A stretch of DNA of 64,000 nucleotides. Source: Bacillota bacterium (GTDB taxonomy: Bacteria > Bacillota > Negativicutes > Sporomusales > Sporomusaceae). Of the stretch, positions 6,572 to 14,689 are shown piece after piece. Every line of letters starts with the position of its first letter. The stretch's first letter is position 1. The DNA lies in the NCBI GenBank assembly GCA_017889705.1, contig JAGGAB010000012.1, positions 1 through 64,000 of the forward strand, read 5' to 3'. The notes under the pieces are model-generated. The model was given only the letters and a program-made list of their open reading frames with translations. It made no database searches and was not told the origin of the DNA. Both the position numbers and the translations under genes were made by a program.

Positions 6572-7549
6572 TTAACGAGTAACTAAGTAAAGCATATCAT
6601 TGCTTGCTTCTACGGACCTAACATCCTCCGCGGTCATGCCTCCACCCCAGGCTTTAGCCGCAGATTGTATATCATCTTTCGTAGCAATACCAAGTGCAGC
6701 TTTACTCATGAAGCTTATTGTTACATAGTCTGCCGCTGAAATAAGATTATTTTTATATAACGAACTATAATAATTAAGATTATAGTTTGCAATTTCTTTA
6801 TTGGTGCCGAATCGTGTCTCATATTCTTGCATATCTGCTTTTGTTACAGTCCCGTTTATTACTTTGCGCTGAAAAATAGTAAACCATATGCCATTGCCTA
6901 GTTCAAAGCTATCATTGGCACTACTTATAGCGGTCGTTTCTGACGTGTCTTTTGTTTTGGTAGTATCAGTATAATAACTGCTACTTTCGGTGTTCGTTTG
7001 AGTTTTTGTTGTATGAGTATATTTATCACTACTGATATTACCGCTAGCACTTACAGAAGTATTTGTTGTTTGTGAATTTAGTTTATTGTTAATTAGGCTG
7101 CTATTTCCTATTTCTACGGCCTTAACATCCTCTGAGGTCAATCCACCGCCCCAAGCTTTTGCTGCAGCTTGTATATCATCTGATGTAGCAATACCAAGTG
7201 CAGCTTTACTCATGAAGCTTATTGATACATAGTCTGTCGCTGAGATAAGACCGCTATTATATAATGAAGTATAATATTCAAGATTATATTTTGCAGTTTC
7301 CTTGTTGGTTCCAAATCGTCTCTCGTATTCTTTCATGTCTGCTTCCGTGACAGTACTATTTACTACTTTATTTTGAAAAATACTAAACCATGCTCCATTG
7401 CCTAGTTCAAAGCTATCGCCATCCGCATTACTATAGCTTGATGTATTTGTTGTTTCAGATGTAGTTTCCTGATTAGCACTAGTTTGATTTAAAGTTTGGG
7501 TGTAAGTATTCACTTGTGTTGTGTTCTGGCTTACAGCTGAAATGCTCAT
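6572..7549 (-). CDS. unknown protein with two 102-residue tandem domains
   Basis: 325 residues; the start is supported by GAGGAG seven bases upstream. The N-terminal 44 residues and the linker (147-212) are Ser/Thr/Asn/Gln-rich and low complexity. Residues 45-146 and 213-314 are copies of one domain, about 79 of 102 positions identical by hand alignment, both starting DSFELGNG.WF.IFQ and carrying ISFMSKAALGIAT and AAKAWGGG. No Sec signal, membrane segment or enzyme motif is seen. The disordered N-terminus resembles that of flagellar or type III exported proteins, but that is only an impression. Family unknown. Confidence 0.7.
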   Translation of the reverse strand: MSISAVSQNTTQVNTYTQTLNQTSANQETTSETTNTSSYSNADGDSFELGNGAWFSIFQNKVVNSTVTEADMKEYERRFGTNKETAKYNLEYYTSLYNSGLISATDYVSISFMSKAALGIATSDDIQAAAKAWGGGLTSEDVKAVEIGNSSLINNKLNSQTTNTSVSASGNISSDKYTHTTKTQTNTESSSYYTDTTKTKDTSETTAISSANDSFELGNGIWFTIFQRKVINGTVTKADMQEYETRFGTNKEIANYNLNYYSSLYKNNLISAADYVTISFMSKAALGIATKDDIQSAAKAWGGGMTAEDVRSVEASNDMLYLVTR

Positions 7550-7814
7550 TTTCTTATACTCCTCACTAATAATTTCTGGTAAAAATTGGAATGACTAACG
7601 GGTGGATATTATTTACATTACAGTAAATATATCGAAGAAAATGTTAAGAAAATATTAAGCATTATTAGTTTGATTTAGATGGTAACACTAAAGGGATGGA
7701 GCAGGTAATTGTAGATAATTAGCCGTTATTGGGAGCAACGGCTTTATAAATATAGAGTGTTTTATTGAGCAAAAGGATTTTTCAAACTAATGTATAATTA
7801 ATACGTAAATTAAT

Positions 7815-7893
7815 ATTTAACAAACTTTACAAAAGGAAAGAACGCAAAGCCATGGGGCTAACGATCTTTTACAATCTATGATTGCCAGGTTGC
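7815..7893 (+). ncRNA. c-di-GMP-I (GEMM) riboswitch-like RNA
   Basis: The core AACGCAAAGCC (7841-7851) matches the GEMM consensus GACGCAAAGCC. It is followed by ATGGGGCTAA and then ATGATTGCCAGGTTGC (7878-7893), which matches the GEMM 3' half (ATGATAGCCGGGTTGCC type). The 5' part has CAAA and a CTTT/AAAG stem in place of the usual P1b hairpin with a GNRA loop, and the closing P1 stem is weak, so the aptamer may be degenerate. The 3' half is shared with the terminator at 7881-7927, so ligand binding would favour read-through. No intact plus-strand gene lies just downstream. Confidence 0.55.
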
Positions 7894-7927
7894 ACTGTAT
7901 GGTACCGTGCTTCTGGCAATTTTTATT
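7881..7927 (+). terminator. terminator overlapping the riboswitch-like RNA
   Basis: ATTGCCAG (7881-7888) pairs with CTGGCAAT (7913-7920), followed by TTTTATT. The 5' arm belongs to the aptamer's 3' half, so the two folds exclude each other. Confidence 0.75.
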
Positions 7928-8133
7928 ATATAAATTATGAGTCGCTTGATGACTTAAGATAAAGCCGGTAAAGAGCAACCAATATTCCACATGATAAAGT
8001 ATTCAATTCAAGGACATTTGCCGAGTTTTTCTGTATTTCTCACACGAACGTACGAAGTTTCCTTCTATTATATATAGTACAATTTTTAAAGTACTAAATC
8101 GGCGGTTGTTTTTGTCAGCAGGAAACTATAATA

Positions 8134-8550
8134 CTACATAGAATATTTTATATAATCTAGGTAAGGAAACAATAGTGTTAATGATTCACTCGAAGGTTCT
8201 ACAATTTCACTTTCCCACCAGCGGATAGTTTTTTCGTGGACACCAAGTACAGATGCAAACTCCCTTTTGGTGAATCCATGATATAGCCGACACTTTTTTA
8301 TACGTTGTGCTAAAGTTTCTTCTGGCAAATTCTCAAAGCAACCTAACCACCAAATAGGTTGCTCTAATATAATAGAAAGCCTTTTTAAAGTATTAATTTC
8401 AACAGGCTTACCGTTTTCGGCGCGTGACACAGTTGGCTCATGTAAGCCTGCCCGTTCTGCTACTTGCTTTATGGTCAGGTTCTTTTTATACCGTGCCCAA
8501 CGAGTACGCTCGGCCGGAGTATCACCTGGAGGTGGAAGACTAGATTGCAA
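8134..8550 (-). CDS. transcriptional regulator with two XRE-type HTH domains
   Basis: 138 residues if it starts at TTG 8550. Residues about 15-62 are one helix-turn-helix (RYKKNLTIKQVAERAGLHEP, TVSRAENGKPVEINTLKRLS) and about 82-128 a second (RIKKCRLYHGFTKREFASVL, GVHEKTIRWWESEIVEPSSE). Such two-HTH proteins bind DNA. No ATG occurs in the N-terminal part and no good ribosome site precedes the TTG; the frame stays open to about 8611. The start is therefore uncertain and the gene may be decayed or fused to other sequence. Its 5' end abuts the comM remnant on the other strand. Confidence 0.6.
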   Translation of the reverse strand: MQSSLPPPGDTPAERTRWARYKKNLTIKQVAERAGLHEPTVSRAENGKPVEINTLKRLSIILEQPIWWLGCFENLPEETLAQRIKKCRLYHGFTKREFASVLGVHEKTIRWWESEIVEPSSESLTLLFPYLDYIKYSM

Positions 8551-8564
8551 ACTAGTACATTTAA

Positions 8565-9080
8565 TTAAATCGCCATCAAGGTTGTTCTCTGCACGGATGT
8601 CCGTGCGGATTTAGTTCTGACCCGACACGCGAGTGTAGTTGCACATTCGGCGATATTCGCCGGTATCAAAAGAAAATATCAGGACCGCTATTAGATCGTT
8701 TAGACATAAAAATCCATGTGCCACGACTTGAATATAACGACTTGGTAAAAAATACAGCGCAAGAGTCATCGGCCATAATCCGGCAGAGGGTAGAAACTGC
8801 TAGAGTAACTCAATACAAGCGTCTTCAAGAGTTTGGTTTGTATGCAAATGCGCAGATGGAGCATAATCATATTAAGAGGCTTTGCAAGCTGACACCGGAC
8901 TCCATAGCGCTTCTCAAGCAGGCATTTATTAAGATGAGTCTTAGTGCACGAGGTTATGACCGAATAATAAAAGTTGCACAGACTATTGCCGATTTGGATT
9001 TTAAAGAACAAATTGAAGCAAGCCATATTGCGGAAGCAATTCAATTTCGCAGTGATTTTCAAACAATATCCAGAAAGTAA
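8565..9080 (+). pseudogene. C-terminal remnant of comM/yifB (Mg-chelatase-like AAA+ ATPase)
   Basis: From the stop at 8562 the frame reads ...CPCGFSSD, ECSCTFGDIRRYQKKISGPL, LDRLDIKIHVPRLEY and on to the ATPase's C-terminal domain (SARGYDRIIKVAQTIADLDF, ...IEASHIAEAIQFR). This matches the last third of the ComM/YifB family, a helicase-like ATPase of natural transformation. The N-terminal domain, Walker A and Walker B are absent and no ribosome site serves GTG 8718, so this is a 5'-deleted gene. In many Firmicutes and Negativicutes comM precedes dprA, so this may mark an old neighbourhood now split by inserted genes. Confidence 0.82.
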
Positions 9081-9147
9081 TAAAATACAGTAAGGGTTAA
9101 TTAGAATAGGCTTGCATGGTTATCAAAATTGTAGAGAGGTGTTTTCG

Positions 9148-9702
9148 ATGAACAAAACTATATGGATTATTATTGCAATTGTTGGCGCACTGCTGGTAAG
9201 TGCTATGTTCAGTTATAATACACTTGTTAGTGTGAATGAAAGTGTTAACGGCAAATGGAGCCAAATTGAAAATCAGTTGCAACGTCGCGCTGATTTAATT
9301 CCCAATTTAGTTAACACGGTAAAAGGTTATGCTGCTCATGAGCAGCAGGCAATTCAAGCGGTTGCGGATGCGCGGGCAAAGCTGACCGGGGCACAAGGCC
9401 CGGCAGGCAAAGCTGAAGCCAATGCTGAACTGACCTCAGCTCTCAGCCGGTTGTTGGTAGTTGTTGAAAATTATCCAAATCTCAAGGCTGATCAAAATTT
9501 CCGTGCTCTCATGGATGAACTCAGCGGAACTGAAAATCGAATTGCCGTAGCAAGGAAAGATTATAATGACAGCGTACAAGCGTATAACGTAAAAATCCGC
9601 TCTTTGCCAACAAGCTTATTTGCCGGCATGATGGGCTTTACTCCTAAAGAATACTTCAAAGCTGAAGAAGGTGCCAAACAAGTTCCGCAGGTTAAATTTT
9701 AA
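9148..9702 (+). CDS. lemA: LemA family membrane-anchored protein
   Basis: 184 residues from ATG 9148 (GAGAGGTG upstream); an in-frame upstream start lacks a ribosome site. One N-terminal membrane helix (residues 4-22, IWIIIAIVGALLVSAMFSY) is followed by the LemA signature VNGKWSQIENQLQRRADLIPN, a long coiled-coil helix bundle (EQQAIQAVADARAKLTGAQG) and the C-terminal FAGMMGFTPKEYF motif. LemA proteins display a helical domain outside the cytoplasmic membrane; their molecular role is unclear. The TPM-domain gene follows at 23 bases, a pairing seen in many bacteria. Confidence 0.92.
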   Translation: MNKTIWIIIAIVGALLVSAMFSYNTLVSVNESVNGKWSQIENQLQRRADLIPNLVNTVKGYAAHEQQAIQAVADARAKLTGAQGPAGKAEANAELTSALSRLLVVVENYPNLKADQNFRALMDELSGTENRIAVARKDYNDSVQAYNVKIRSLPTSLFAGMMGFTPKEYFKAEEGAKQVPQVKF

Positions 9703-9725
9703 TTTGCCAGGCGAAGGGAGTATTT

Positions 9726-10481
9726 ATGAAAAAGCGTTTAGCTTGGCTGGTTTTGGTGGGATATCTACTATTAGCGGCTGTCGCCTGGGCACAACCACAG
9801 ATTCCTCCGGCTCCGACGCACAGCATATATGTTCAGGATTATGCTGGAATACTTGATGCTGAAACTAAAAATAAAATTAACAGTTTAGGCAGTAAGCTTG
9901 CTGCTAAGACCAAAGCGCAAATTGTCGTGGTAACAATCAATTCACTTGAAGGAGCCACGGTGGAGAACTATGCACTTGAACTGCTTAGACAGTGGGGGAT
10001 TGGTGACAAGCAGCTGAATAATGGTGTATTGCTGCTGATTGCAGCAAATGATCGACAATCCCGGATAGAAGTAGGTTATGGTTTGGAAGGGACGCTCAAT
10101 GATGCCAAAACGGGCGCTGTTCAAGATAATTATATGATACCTTATTTTGCCGCTAATGATTATAATAAGGGTGTTTGGAATGGTTATCAGGCATTAGTTA
10201 GTATTGCAGCCAAAGAGTATAACCTCGATATAACTACTGATGCAAAACCCGTTAAATCTCATTCGGCTACCAATCAATCTTGGTTCGATACATTGCCGTG
10301 GTGGGCACAAGTGGCGCTTGCTGCCAGCGTATTAGTCTTATTTATCTTTGATTGGCTATTTCTTGGTGGAAGTATCACATATCTTATTCTTTCTCTATTA
10401 AGATTTCGCGGCGGCGGCAGCGGCGGTGGTGGTTTTGGCGGCGGCTCGGGCGGCGGTGGCGGCTCTAGCCGAAAATGGTAG
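9726..10481 (+). CDS. TPM-domain (YgcG-like) membrane protein
   Basis: 251 residues. A signal peptide (1-22, ending AWAQ) leads into a TPM domain (about 34-165: YVQDYAGILDAETKNKINSL, QIVVVTINSLEG, RQWGIGDKQLNNGVLLLIAA, RIEVGYGLEG). A membrane helix (about 195-230) and a Gly/Ser-rich tail (GGGSGGGGFGGGSGGGGGSS) follow. TPM (Psb32/MOLO-1) domains face the outside and are linked to repair or assembly of membrane proteins. It is co-transcribed with lemA. The architecture is textbook for the family; the substrate is unknown. Confidence 0.9.
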   Translation: MKKRLAWLVLVGYLLLAAVAWAQPQIPPAPTHSIYVQDYAGILDAETKNKINSLGSKLAAKTKAQIVVVTINSLEGATVENYALELLRQWGIGDKQLNNGVLLLIAANDRQSRIEVGYGLEGTLNDAKTGAVQDNYMIPYFAANDYNKGVWNGYQALVSIAAKEYNLDITTDAKPVKSHSATNQSWFDTLPWWAQVALAASVLVLFIFDWLFLGGSITYLILSLLRFRGGGSGGGGFGGGSGGGGGSSRKW

Positions 10482-10527
10482 TCTTGGTTTCCTAGTAGAC
10501 TAATGGCCGTAGAAAGAAGGGGGATTT

Positions 10528-11370
10528 TTGGAACAGGCATCATTGTTAGATTGTTTTTCACGGGTTGCCCCATATATTCCGCAATTAGTAAGTGGAAAAG
10601 TAGGTATGGTTGTCAGTGATAAAGACAAATGGATAGTGTCTTATTCCATCCCGGAACTTGCCGGGCAAGTCGTTGCCGGCCAGCCGGTCAGAAAAGGGTC
10701 TGCTGCTTATAAAGCTATGCAGCAAGGCGAGCGGATAATTACTGAGGTGGGCAGTGAGGTTTACGGTATTCCTTATATTGCGATTAGCTTGCCAATACGT
10801 AATGAAATTGGAGAAATAATTGGTGCGGTAGCTATCCATGAATCCTTGGAACGTCAAGAACTGTTAACCACTGCAGCTAAACAATTGTCCAACTCTGCTA
10901 CGGAAATGGCTTCGGCTATTCAGTCCATTCTTGCACAAGCCGAAGAGGTAGCGGCAAGTGGTCGTTATCTTAAAGAATTGTCTGATACTGCAAATAAAGA
11001 AGTTGCCGGTACTGATTCTGTTGTCGGCTTTATTCAGAATGTCGCCAGTCAGACAAATTTGCTTGGTCTTAATGCGGCAATAGAGGCTGCGAGAGTTGGT
11101 GAGATGGGCCGGGGATTTGGCGTAGTCGCCGAAGAGGTTCGAAAATTGGCTTCCAACAGCGCTAGTTCGGCGACTCAAATAACGACAATACTCAATACTA
11201 TCAAGAAATCAATTGAAAAAATCAGTCTGGAAATAGGCCAAATGGGTTCTATTACTGAACATCAGGCCAATACGGTTCAGGATTTAACATCGCATAGTCA
11301 AATGCTTATGGCTATGTCTGAACAACTGGCAAATTTAGCAGCTAACATGGCTGCTAATGAGCAAAAATGA
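10528..11370 (+). CDS. soluble methyl-accepting chemotaxis protein
   Basis: 280 residues from TTG 10528 with AGAAGGGGG upstream. There is no membrane helix. Residues 1-110 form a sensor domain of the small PAS/GAF-like kind ([39 protein letters not shown]). Residues about 115-280 are a short MCP signalling coiled coil with the hairpin tip [34 protein letters not shown] that contacts CheA/CheW. The coil is shorter than in standard MCPs. It should sense a cytoplasmic signal and feed the chemotaxis proteins encoded from 48206. It sits 46 bases after the TPM gene and ends at a bidirectional terminator. Confidence 0.9.
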   Translation: MEQASLLDCFSRVAPYIPQLVSGKVGMVVSDKDKWIVSYSIPELAGQVVAGQPVRKGSAAYKAMQQGERIITEVGSEVYGIPYIAISLPIRNEIGEIIGAVAIHESLERQELLTTAAKQLSNSATEMASAIQSILAQAEEVAASGRYLKELSDTANKEVAGTDSVVGFIQNVASQTNLLGLNAAIEAARVGEMGRGFGVVAEEVRKLASNSASSATQITTILNTIKKSIEKISLEIGQMGSITEHQANTVQDLTSHSQMLMAMSEQLANLAANMAANEQK

Positions 11371-11373
11371 ACA

Positions 11374-11410
11374 AAAAAGGTGAAGCACCCATGGGGTTAC
11401 TTCACCTTTT
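11374..11410. terminator. bidirectional terminator
   Basis: AAAAGGTGAAG pairs with CTTCACCTTTT across a 14-base loop. It serves the convergent chemoreceptor and nicotinate phosphoribosyltransferase genes. Confidence 0.85.
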
Positions 11411-11411
11411 C

Positions 11412-12464
11412 CTATTTTACCAAAGACAACCTGGGATTTGGACGGTACATTCGACCGACTTTACCACCGGGCTTACCATCTACCATAACTACATCTGCTG
11501 TAAAATTAATATTGTCATTAAATAAACTGCTGCCTACAGCATAAACATCAACTGGAACATTTGTCGCTTCAAACTGCTTAATGCGTTCAACATTAAAGCC
11601 GCCTGATACCATTATTTTTACATGATTAAAACCTTCGCGGTCAAGAGCCTGGCGGACGTTTATAACTAGCTGTGGACAGACGCCTGTAGGTTTAAATGTA
11701 CCCATATAAGGTAGCACTGATGCATCTATAAGTGTATCGGCCGTATCAAGACGAACCGCGCTTAATGTATCACCCATTTCCCGGGCTACAGCTAGAGCGG
11801 TGGCCACACAGTCATTGGAAAAATCGACTAGCGCAACCCGACCGATGCGTCGGTCTGTATGGGCATCAAAAGCTTTTGTGGCTCTTACCGTATCGCCGGC
11901 ATAGGCAGAAATTAATGCATGAGGAATAGTGCCAAGTGCTTCGGCACCCCATATTGAACCATTAGCTGGGGTAGAAACACCAAATACGCCACCAATATGA
12001 GCTGCATAGCCATCAGCTGCCTGAACCGCATAATGATCAAACCGGGAAGGGAAAAACAAAACAGGTTTGCCATTGGCAGCCTGGACTACTCGACGCACAT
12101 TGGTGGCGATTTTACTTTGGCGGGAGAGTGATCCCAAATACACTGTTTCCAGGTGTGAAAAGTTTGCCAAATCGCCCTCGATAGTTAGAACTGTTTCCCA
12201 GGGTTCAACCTGGTCGCCGTCATATAAAGCATGAATAACTAAACTGTCAGGATCATGGGCACATTTCTTTATAATGGCAATAGCTTCATCAAGGCCACAT
12301 ACAACGGCATTTTGCCGCTGAAAGACCTGCATTAATACTCGCGGATGATGATGGTCTTTAACCAAAATTTCTTGAGTACGCAAAAAATAGCTGTCGCTGA
12401 AAAAACCATTTTTTATCTGTTCAACAGGGAGATGAAAAAGGTCAGGCGATAGGCGTTGTTTCAT
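11412..12464 (-). CDS. pncB: nicotinate phosphoribosyltransferase
   Basis: 350 residues; the start has GGAGG upstream. The enzyme joins nicotinate to PRPP to make nicotinate mononucleotide for NAD salvage. Family motifs are FFSDSYFLRT near the N-terminus, GTIPHALI (substrate site), the VALVDFSNDCVATALAVARE stretch, SAVRLDTADTL and VSGGFNVERIKQFE with YAVGSSLF at the phosphate site. It is of the short form (about 350-390 residues) seen in archaea and some Firmicutes rather than the roughly 490-residue Bacillus form. It is a lone gene, divergent from folP across a 121-base gap containing a perfect palindrome. Confidence 0.85.
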   Translation of the reverse strand: MKQRLSPDLFHLPVEQIKNGFFSDSYFLRTQEILVKDHHHPRVLMQVFQRQNAVVCGLDEAIAIIKKCAHDPDSLVIHALYDGDQVEPWETVLTIEGDLANFSHLETVYLGSLSRQSKIATNVRRVVQAANGKPVLFFPSRFDHYAVQAADGYAAHIGGVFGVSTPANGSIWGAEALGTIPHALISAYAGDTVRATKAFDAHTDRRIGRVALVDFSNDCVATALAVAREMGDTLSAVRLDTADTLIDASVLPYMGTFKPTGVCPQLVINVRQALDREGFNHVKIMVSGGFNVERIKQFEATNVPVDVYAVGSSLFNDNINFTADVVMVDGKPGGKVGRMYRPNPRLSLVK

Positions 12465-12494
12465 AATTGGCCTCCTAGATATTGCAAATCTAAT

Positions 12495-12551
12495 GATAAT
12501 TATCGAAAATTTGCATAATAATCTTTATTCTACATAATTTTATGATACAAT
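12495..12551 (+). promoter_or_regulatory. pncB-folP divergent region: palindrome and extended -10
   Basis: GATAATTATC (12495-12504) is a perfect 10-base palindrome placed between the divergent pncB and folP genes. Downstream, TGATACAAT (12543-12551) is an extended -10 with a poor -35 that would drive folP. The palindrome could be a regulator site; its identity is not known. Confidence 0.4.
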
Positions 12552-12585
12552 AAAAACATATTTTTCCGCAATAGGGAGGATGACT

Positions 12586-13788
12586 ATGCAGTATAATATG
12601 CGGGTAATAGAAATAAAAAGCCAGAGCCAGGCTCGCCAAGAAGTGGAAACCGTTCGGTGTGACCCGGCCGGAGCCGCTATTATGTCAAATAAAGCTGCCT
12701 TTAAGACAATTAAAGTTGAAAATGTGGTCAGTAAGGCTGCGCTTATCCTAAAGCAGACCTTTCTTTCTAAAGGTGGTGAGGCGTCAGTTTCCCGAGGCGC
12801 TGCTGATTATAGTGACCCATATACAGATGTATTGTTAAGTGGCACGTTAAAACATTTTAAACAGTGTATTCCTCAATTGAAGGTTCAGCCGTGGGGGCTA
12901 AAAAAGCTGGCAGAAGAGCTGGAAGCGGTAATTGCTGCTGATGAAAAGTTTCCGCAACGCACGTACAAGCTTGGAGCGCACACACTAACGATTTCTCCGG
13001 AAAAAACATTAATTATGGGTATATTGAATTTTACGCCAGATTCTTTTTCCGACGGCGGCAAGTTTAATAATATGGATGCTGCCTTAAAGCATGTTGAGCA
13101 AATGATTGAGGCCGGTGCAGATATTATTGACATTGGTGCTGAGTCTACCAGACCCTATGGTTCACAAAAAATCACCGCAGATGCAGAACTGGCAAGATTA
13201 ATGCCAGTGTTAGAAAAGGTTCTCAATATCTCTAGTATACCAGTTTCTATCGATACTTATAAAGCCAGTGTTGCCCGGAATGCTTTAAAAGCCGGCGCTC
13301 ATATCATTAATGACATCTGGGGGCTGCAGTATGATCCGGAAATGGCAAATGTTGTAGCTGAATACAATGCGCCGGTAATTATCATGTATAATCAAGGTGA
13401 AGCCGATTATCAGAGAGACATTATGTCTCATATGCTTGAAGTTTTACGGCGTAGTATTGAACTTGGTGAGCAAGCGGGAATTAGTTCCGACAATTTTATC
13501 GTTGATCCAGGTATTGGCTTTGTGAAAAAATTATCGGACAATTTTACGATTATGTCCCGGTTAGATGAACTTAGATCACTGGGGTGTCCAGTACTTTTAG
13601 GCACTTCGCGTAAACGGTTTATCGGTGAGACTTTAAATGTCCCGGCCGATGACAGGGTGGAAGGAACCGCAGCTACCGTGGCGTTAGGCATTGCTAAAGG
13701 GGCAAATATTATTCGCGTACATGATGTAAGAGAAATGGCCCGGGTTGCGCGCATGACTGACGCAATCATTAAAGCAAAATATCAATAG
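12586..13788 (+). CDS. folP: dihydropteroate synthase with N-terminal extension
   Basis: 400 residues from ATG 12586, with GGGAGGA at 12574-12580; the ATG at 12580 overlaps that site. Residues about 140-400 are a full DHPS TIM barrel that condenses dihydropterin pyrophosphate with p-aminobenzoate: GILNFTPDSFSDGGKF, DIIDIGAESTRPYG, VSIDTYKASVARNALKAGA, VDPGIGF, LGTSRKRFIG, GTAATVALGIAKGANIIRVH. The first about 135 residues are extra to the 270-280-residue enzyme and carry no motif I recognise. Similar long forms occur in some anaerobic Firmicutes. It heads the folP-folB-folK cluster. Confidence 0.93.
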   Translation: MQYNMRVIEIKSQSQARQEVETVRCDPAGAAIMSNKAAFKTIKVENVVSKAALILKQTFLSKGGEASVSRGAADYSDPYTDVLLSGTLKHFKQCIPQLKVQPWGLKKLAEELEAVIAADEKFPQRTYKLGAHTLTISPEKTLIMGILNFTPDSFSDGGKFNNMDAALKHVEQMIEAGADIIDIGAESTRPYGSQKITADAELARLMPVLEKVLNISSIPVSIDTYKASVARNALKAGAHIINDIWGLQYDPEMANVVAEYNAPVIIMYNQGEADYQRDIMSHMLEVLRRSIELGEQAGISSDNFIVDPGIGFVKKLSDNFTIMSRLDELRSLGCPVLLGTSRKRFIGETLNVPADDRVEGTAATVALGIAKGANIIRVHDVREMARVARMTDAIIKAKYQ

Positions 13789-13799
13789 GGGGAGATAAC

Positions 13800-14165
13800 A
13801 TGAGTCACAGAGTAACTTTAAAAAACATGGTATTTTACGGATTTCACGGCGTATACGAATTTGAACGGGAATTGGGGCAGCGCTTTTATGTTGACCTTGA
13901 TATGAAAGCCGATTTGAGCAAGGCTGGGAAAAGTGACAATCTTCAGGAGACTGTAGATTATGTAGGAATATATAATTTGACGAAAGAAATCGTAGAAAAT
14001 CAACGGTTTCAGCTTCTGGAAGCATTGACGTATCAGATTGGCGGCGAGGTTTTGCGCTTACATCCTATTGTGGAAGAAGTGGTTGTACGGGTACGAAAAC
14101 CTGCGGTGCCAATTGCCGCGGCACTTGATTATGTTGAGGTTGAATCTGTGCGGAGACGAGAATAA
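13800..14165 (+). CDS. folB: dihydroneopterin aldolase
   Basis: 121 residues, ATG after GGGGGAG, 11 bases from folP. It cleaves dihydroneopterin to hydroxymethyl-dihydropterin and glycolaldehyde. The family patterns are FYGFHGVYEFERELGQRFYV, the Glu-rich ETVDYVGIYN and RFQLLEALTYQIGGEVL, with the conserved lysine-type tail VVVRVRKPAVPI. The length is normal. The stop overlaps the folK start by one base, so the two are translationally coupled. Confidence 0.94.
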   Translation: MSHRVTLKNMVFYGFHGVYEFERELGQRFYVDLDMKADLSKAGKSDNLQETVDYVGIYNLTKEIVENQRFQLLEALTYQIGGEVLRLHPIVEEVVVRVRKPAVPIAAALDYVEVESVRRRE

Positions 14166-14689
14166 TGATTATTTTGGGATTGGGTTCTAATATCAGTGAT
14201 GTTTTGCGTACCAGAGAAGAAAATATTGCTATGGCAATCAGCCTGCTGGATAGTCATCCAATGGTGTCTGTTGAAAAAGTATCTCGATTGTACGAAACAG
14301 AACCGGTAGGTCTAAAGGAACAGCCCAATTTCCTCAATGCTGTTGCGGCAGTTGCTACCGACTTACCGCCGCTGGAACTGCTTGCTCTTTGTCTGGAAAC
14401 AGAAAAACAGATGGGAAGAGTTCGCGAATTACGGTGGGGGCCGCGCAACATTGACATTGATCTTTTGGTATATCATGATGTAGAGATAACTACTACTGCA
14501 CTTGAGCTGCCGCACCCGCGTATGCCGGAAAGAAAATTTGTTTTAATTCCATTAGCGGAGATTGCCGGTACTGCTCGGATATATAAGGGTAAGACTACTC
14601 AAGAATTGTTAATGTCTACAACTGATGACAGTCCAGTTAACGTTTATGGCAGAATTGAACGTTATGAGCAGGTGGTTGCGCTTGGCTAA
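14165..14689 (+). CDS. folK: hydroxymethyl-dihydropterin pyrophosphokinase
   Basis: 174 residues. It transfers pyrophosphate from ATP to hydroxymethyl-dihydropterin, giving the substrate of FolP. Motifs: LGLGSNISDVLRTREENI at the start, SRLYETEPVGLKEQPNFLNA, RWGPRNIDIDLLVYHD (the ATP/Mg site) and LPHPRMPERKFVLIPL. It starts on the last base of the folB stop. The following glycosyltransferase gene begins within its 3' end. Confidence 0.95.
   Translation: MIILGLGSNISDVLRTREENIAMAISLLDSHPMVSVEKVSRLYETEPVGLKEQPNFLNAVAAVATDLPPLELLALCLETEKQMGRVRELRWGPRNIDIDLLVYHDVEITTTALELPHPRMPERKFVLIPLAEIAGTARIYKGKTTQELLMSTTDDSPVNVYGRIERYEQVVALG

Larger units (their letters stand above)
7550..8133. other. 584-base intergenic region
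   Basis: It holds the ribosome site and presumed promoter of the minus-strand repeat protein near 7550-7700, a hairpin AGCCGTT/AACGGCT (7721-7743), a -10 box TATAAT at 7793-7798 without a good -35, a c-di-GMP-I-like RNA with terminator (7815-7927), and about 200 AT-rich bases (7928-8133) in which I see no gene. Confidence 0.6.

Noticed and set aside
7928..8133. Possible N-terminal remains of comM upstream of the 8565-9080 fragment
   Set aside because: I tried the plus-strand frames for the Walker A and Walker B motifs of the family and found none.
10274..10573. Minus-strand open frame rich in Pro codons
   Set aside because: It is the reverse complement of the Gly-rich tail of the TPM-domain gene, which explains both its length and its proline runs.
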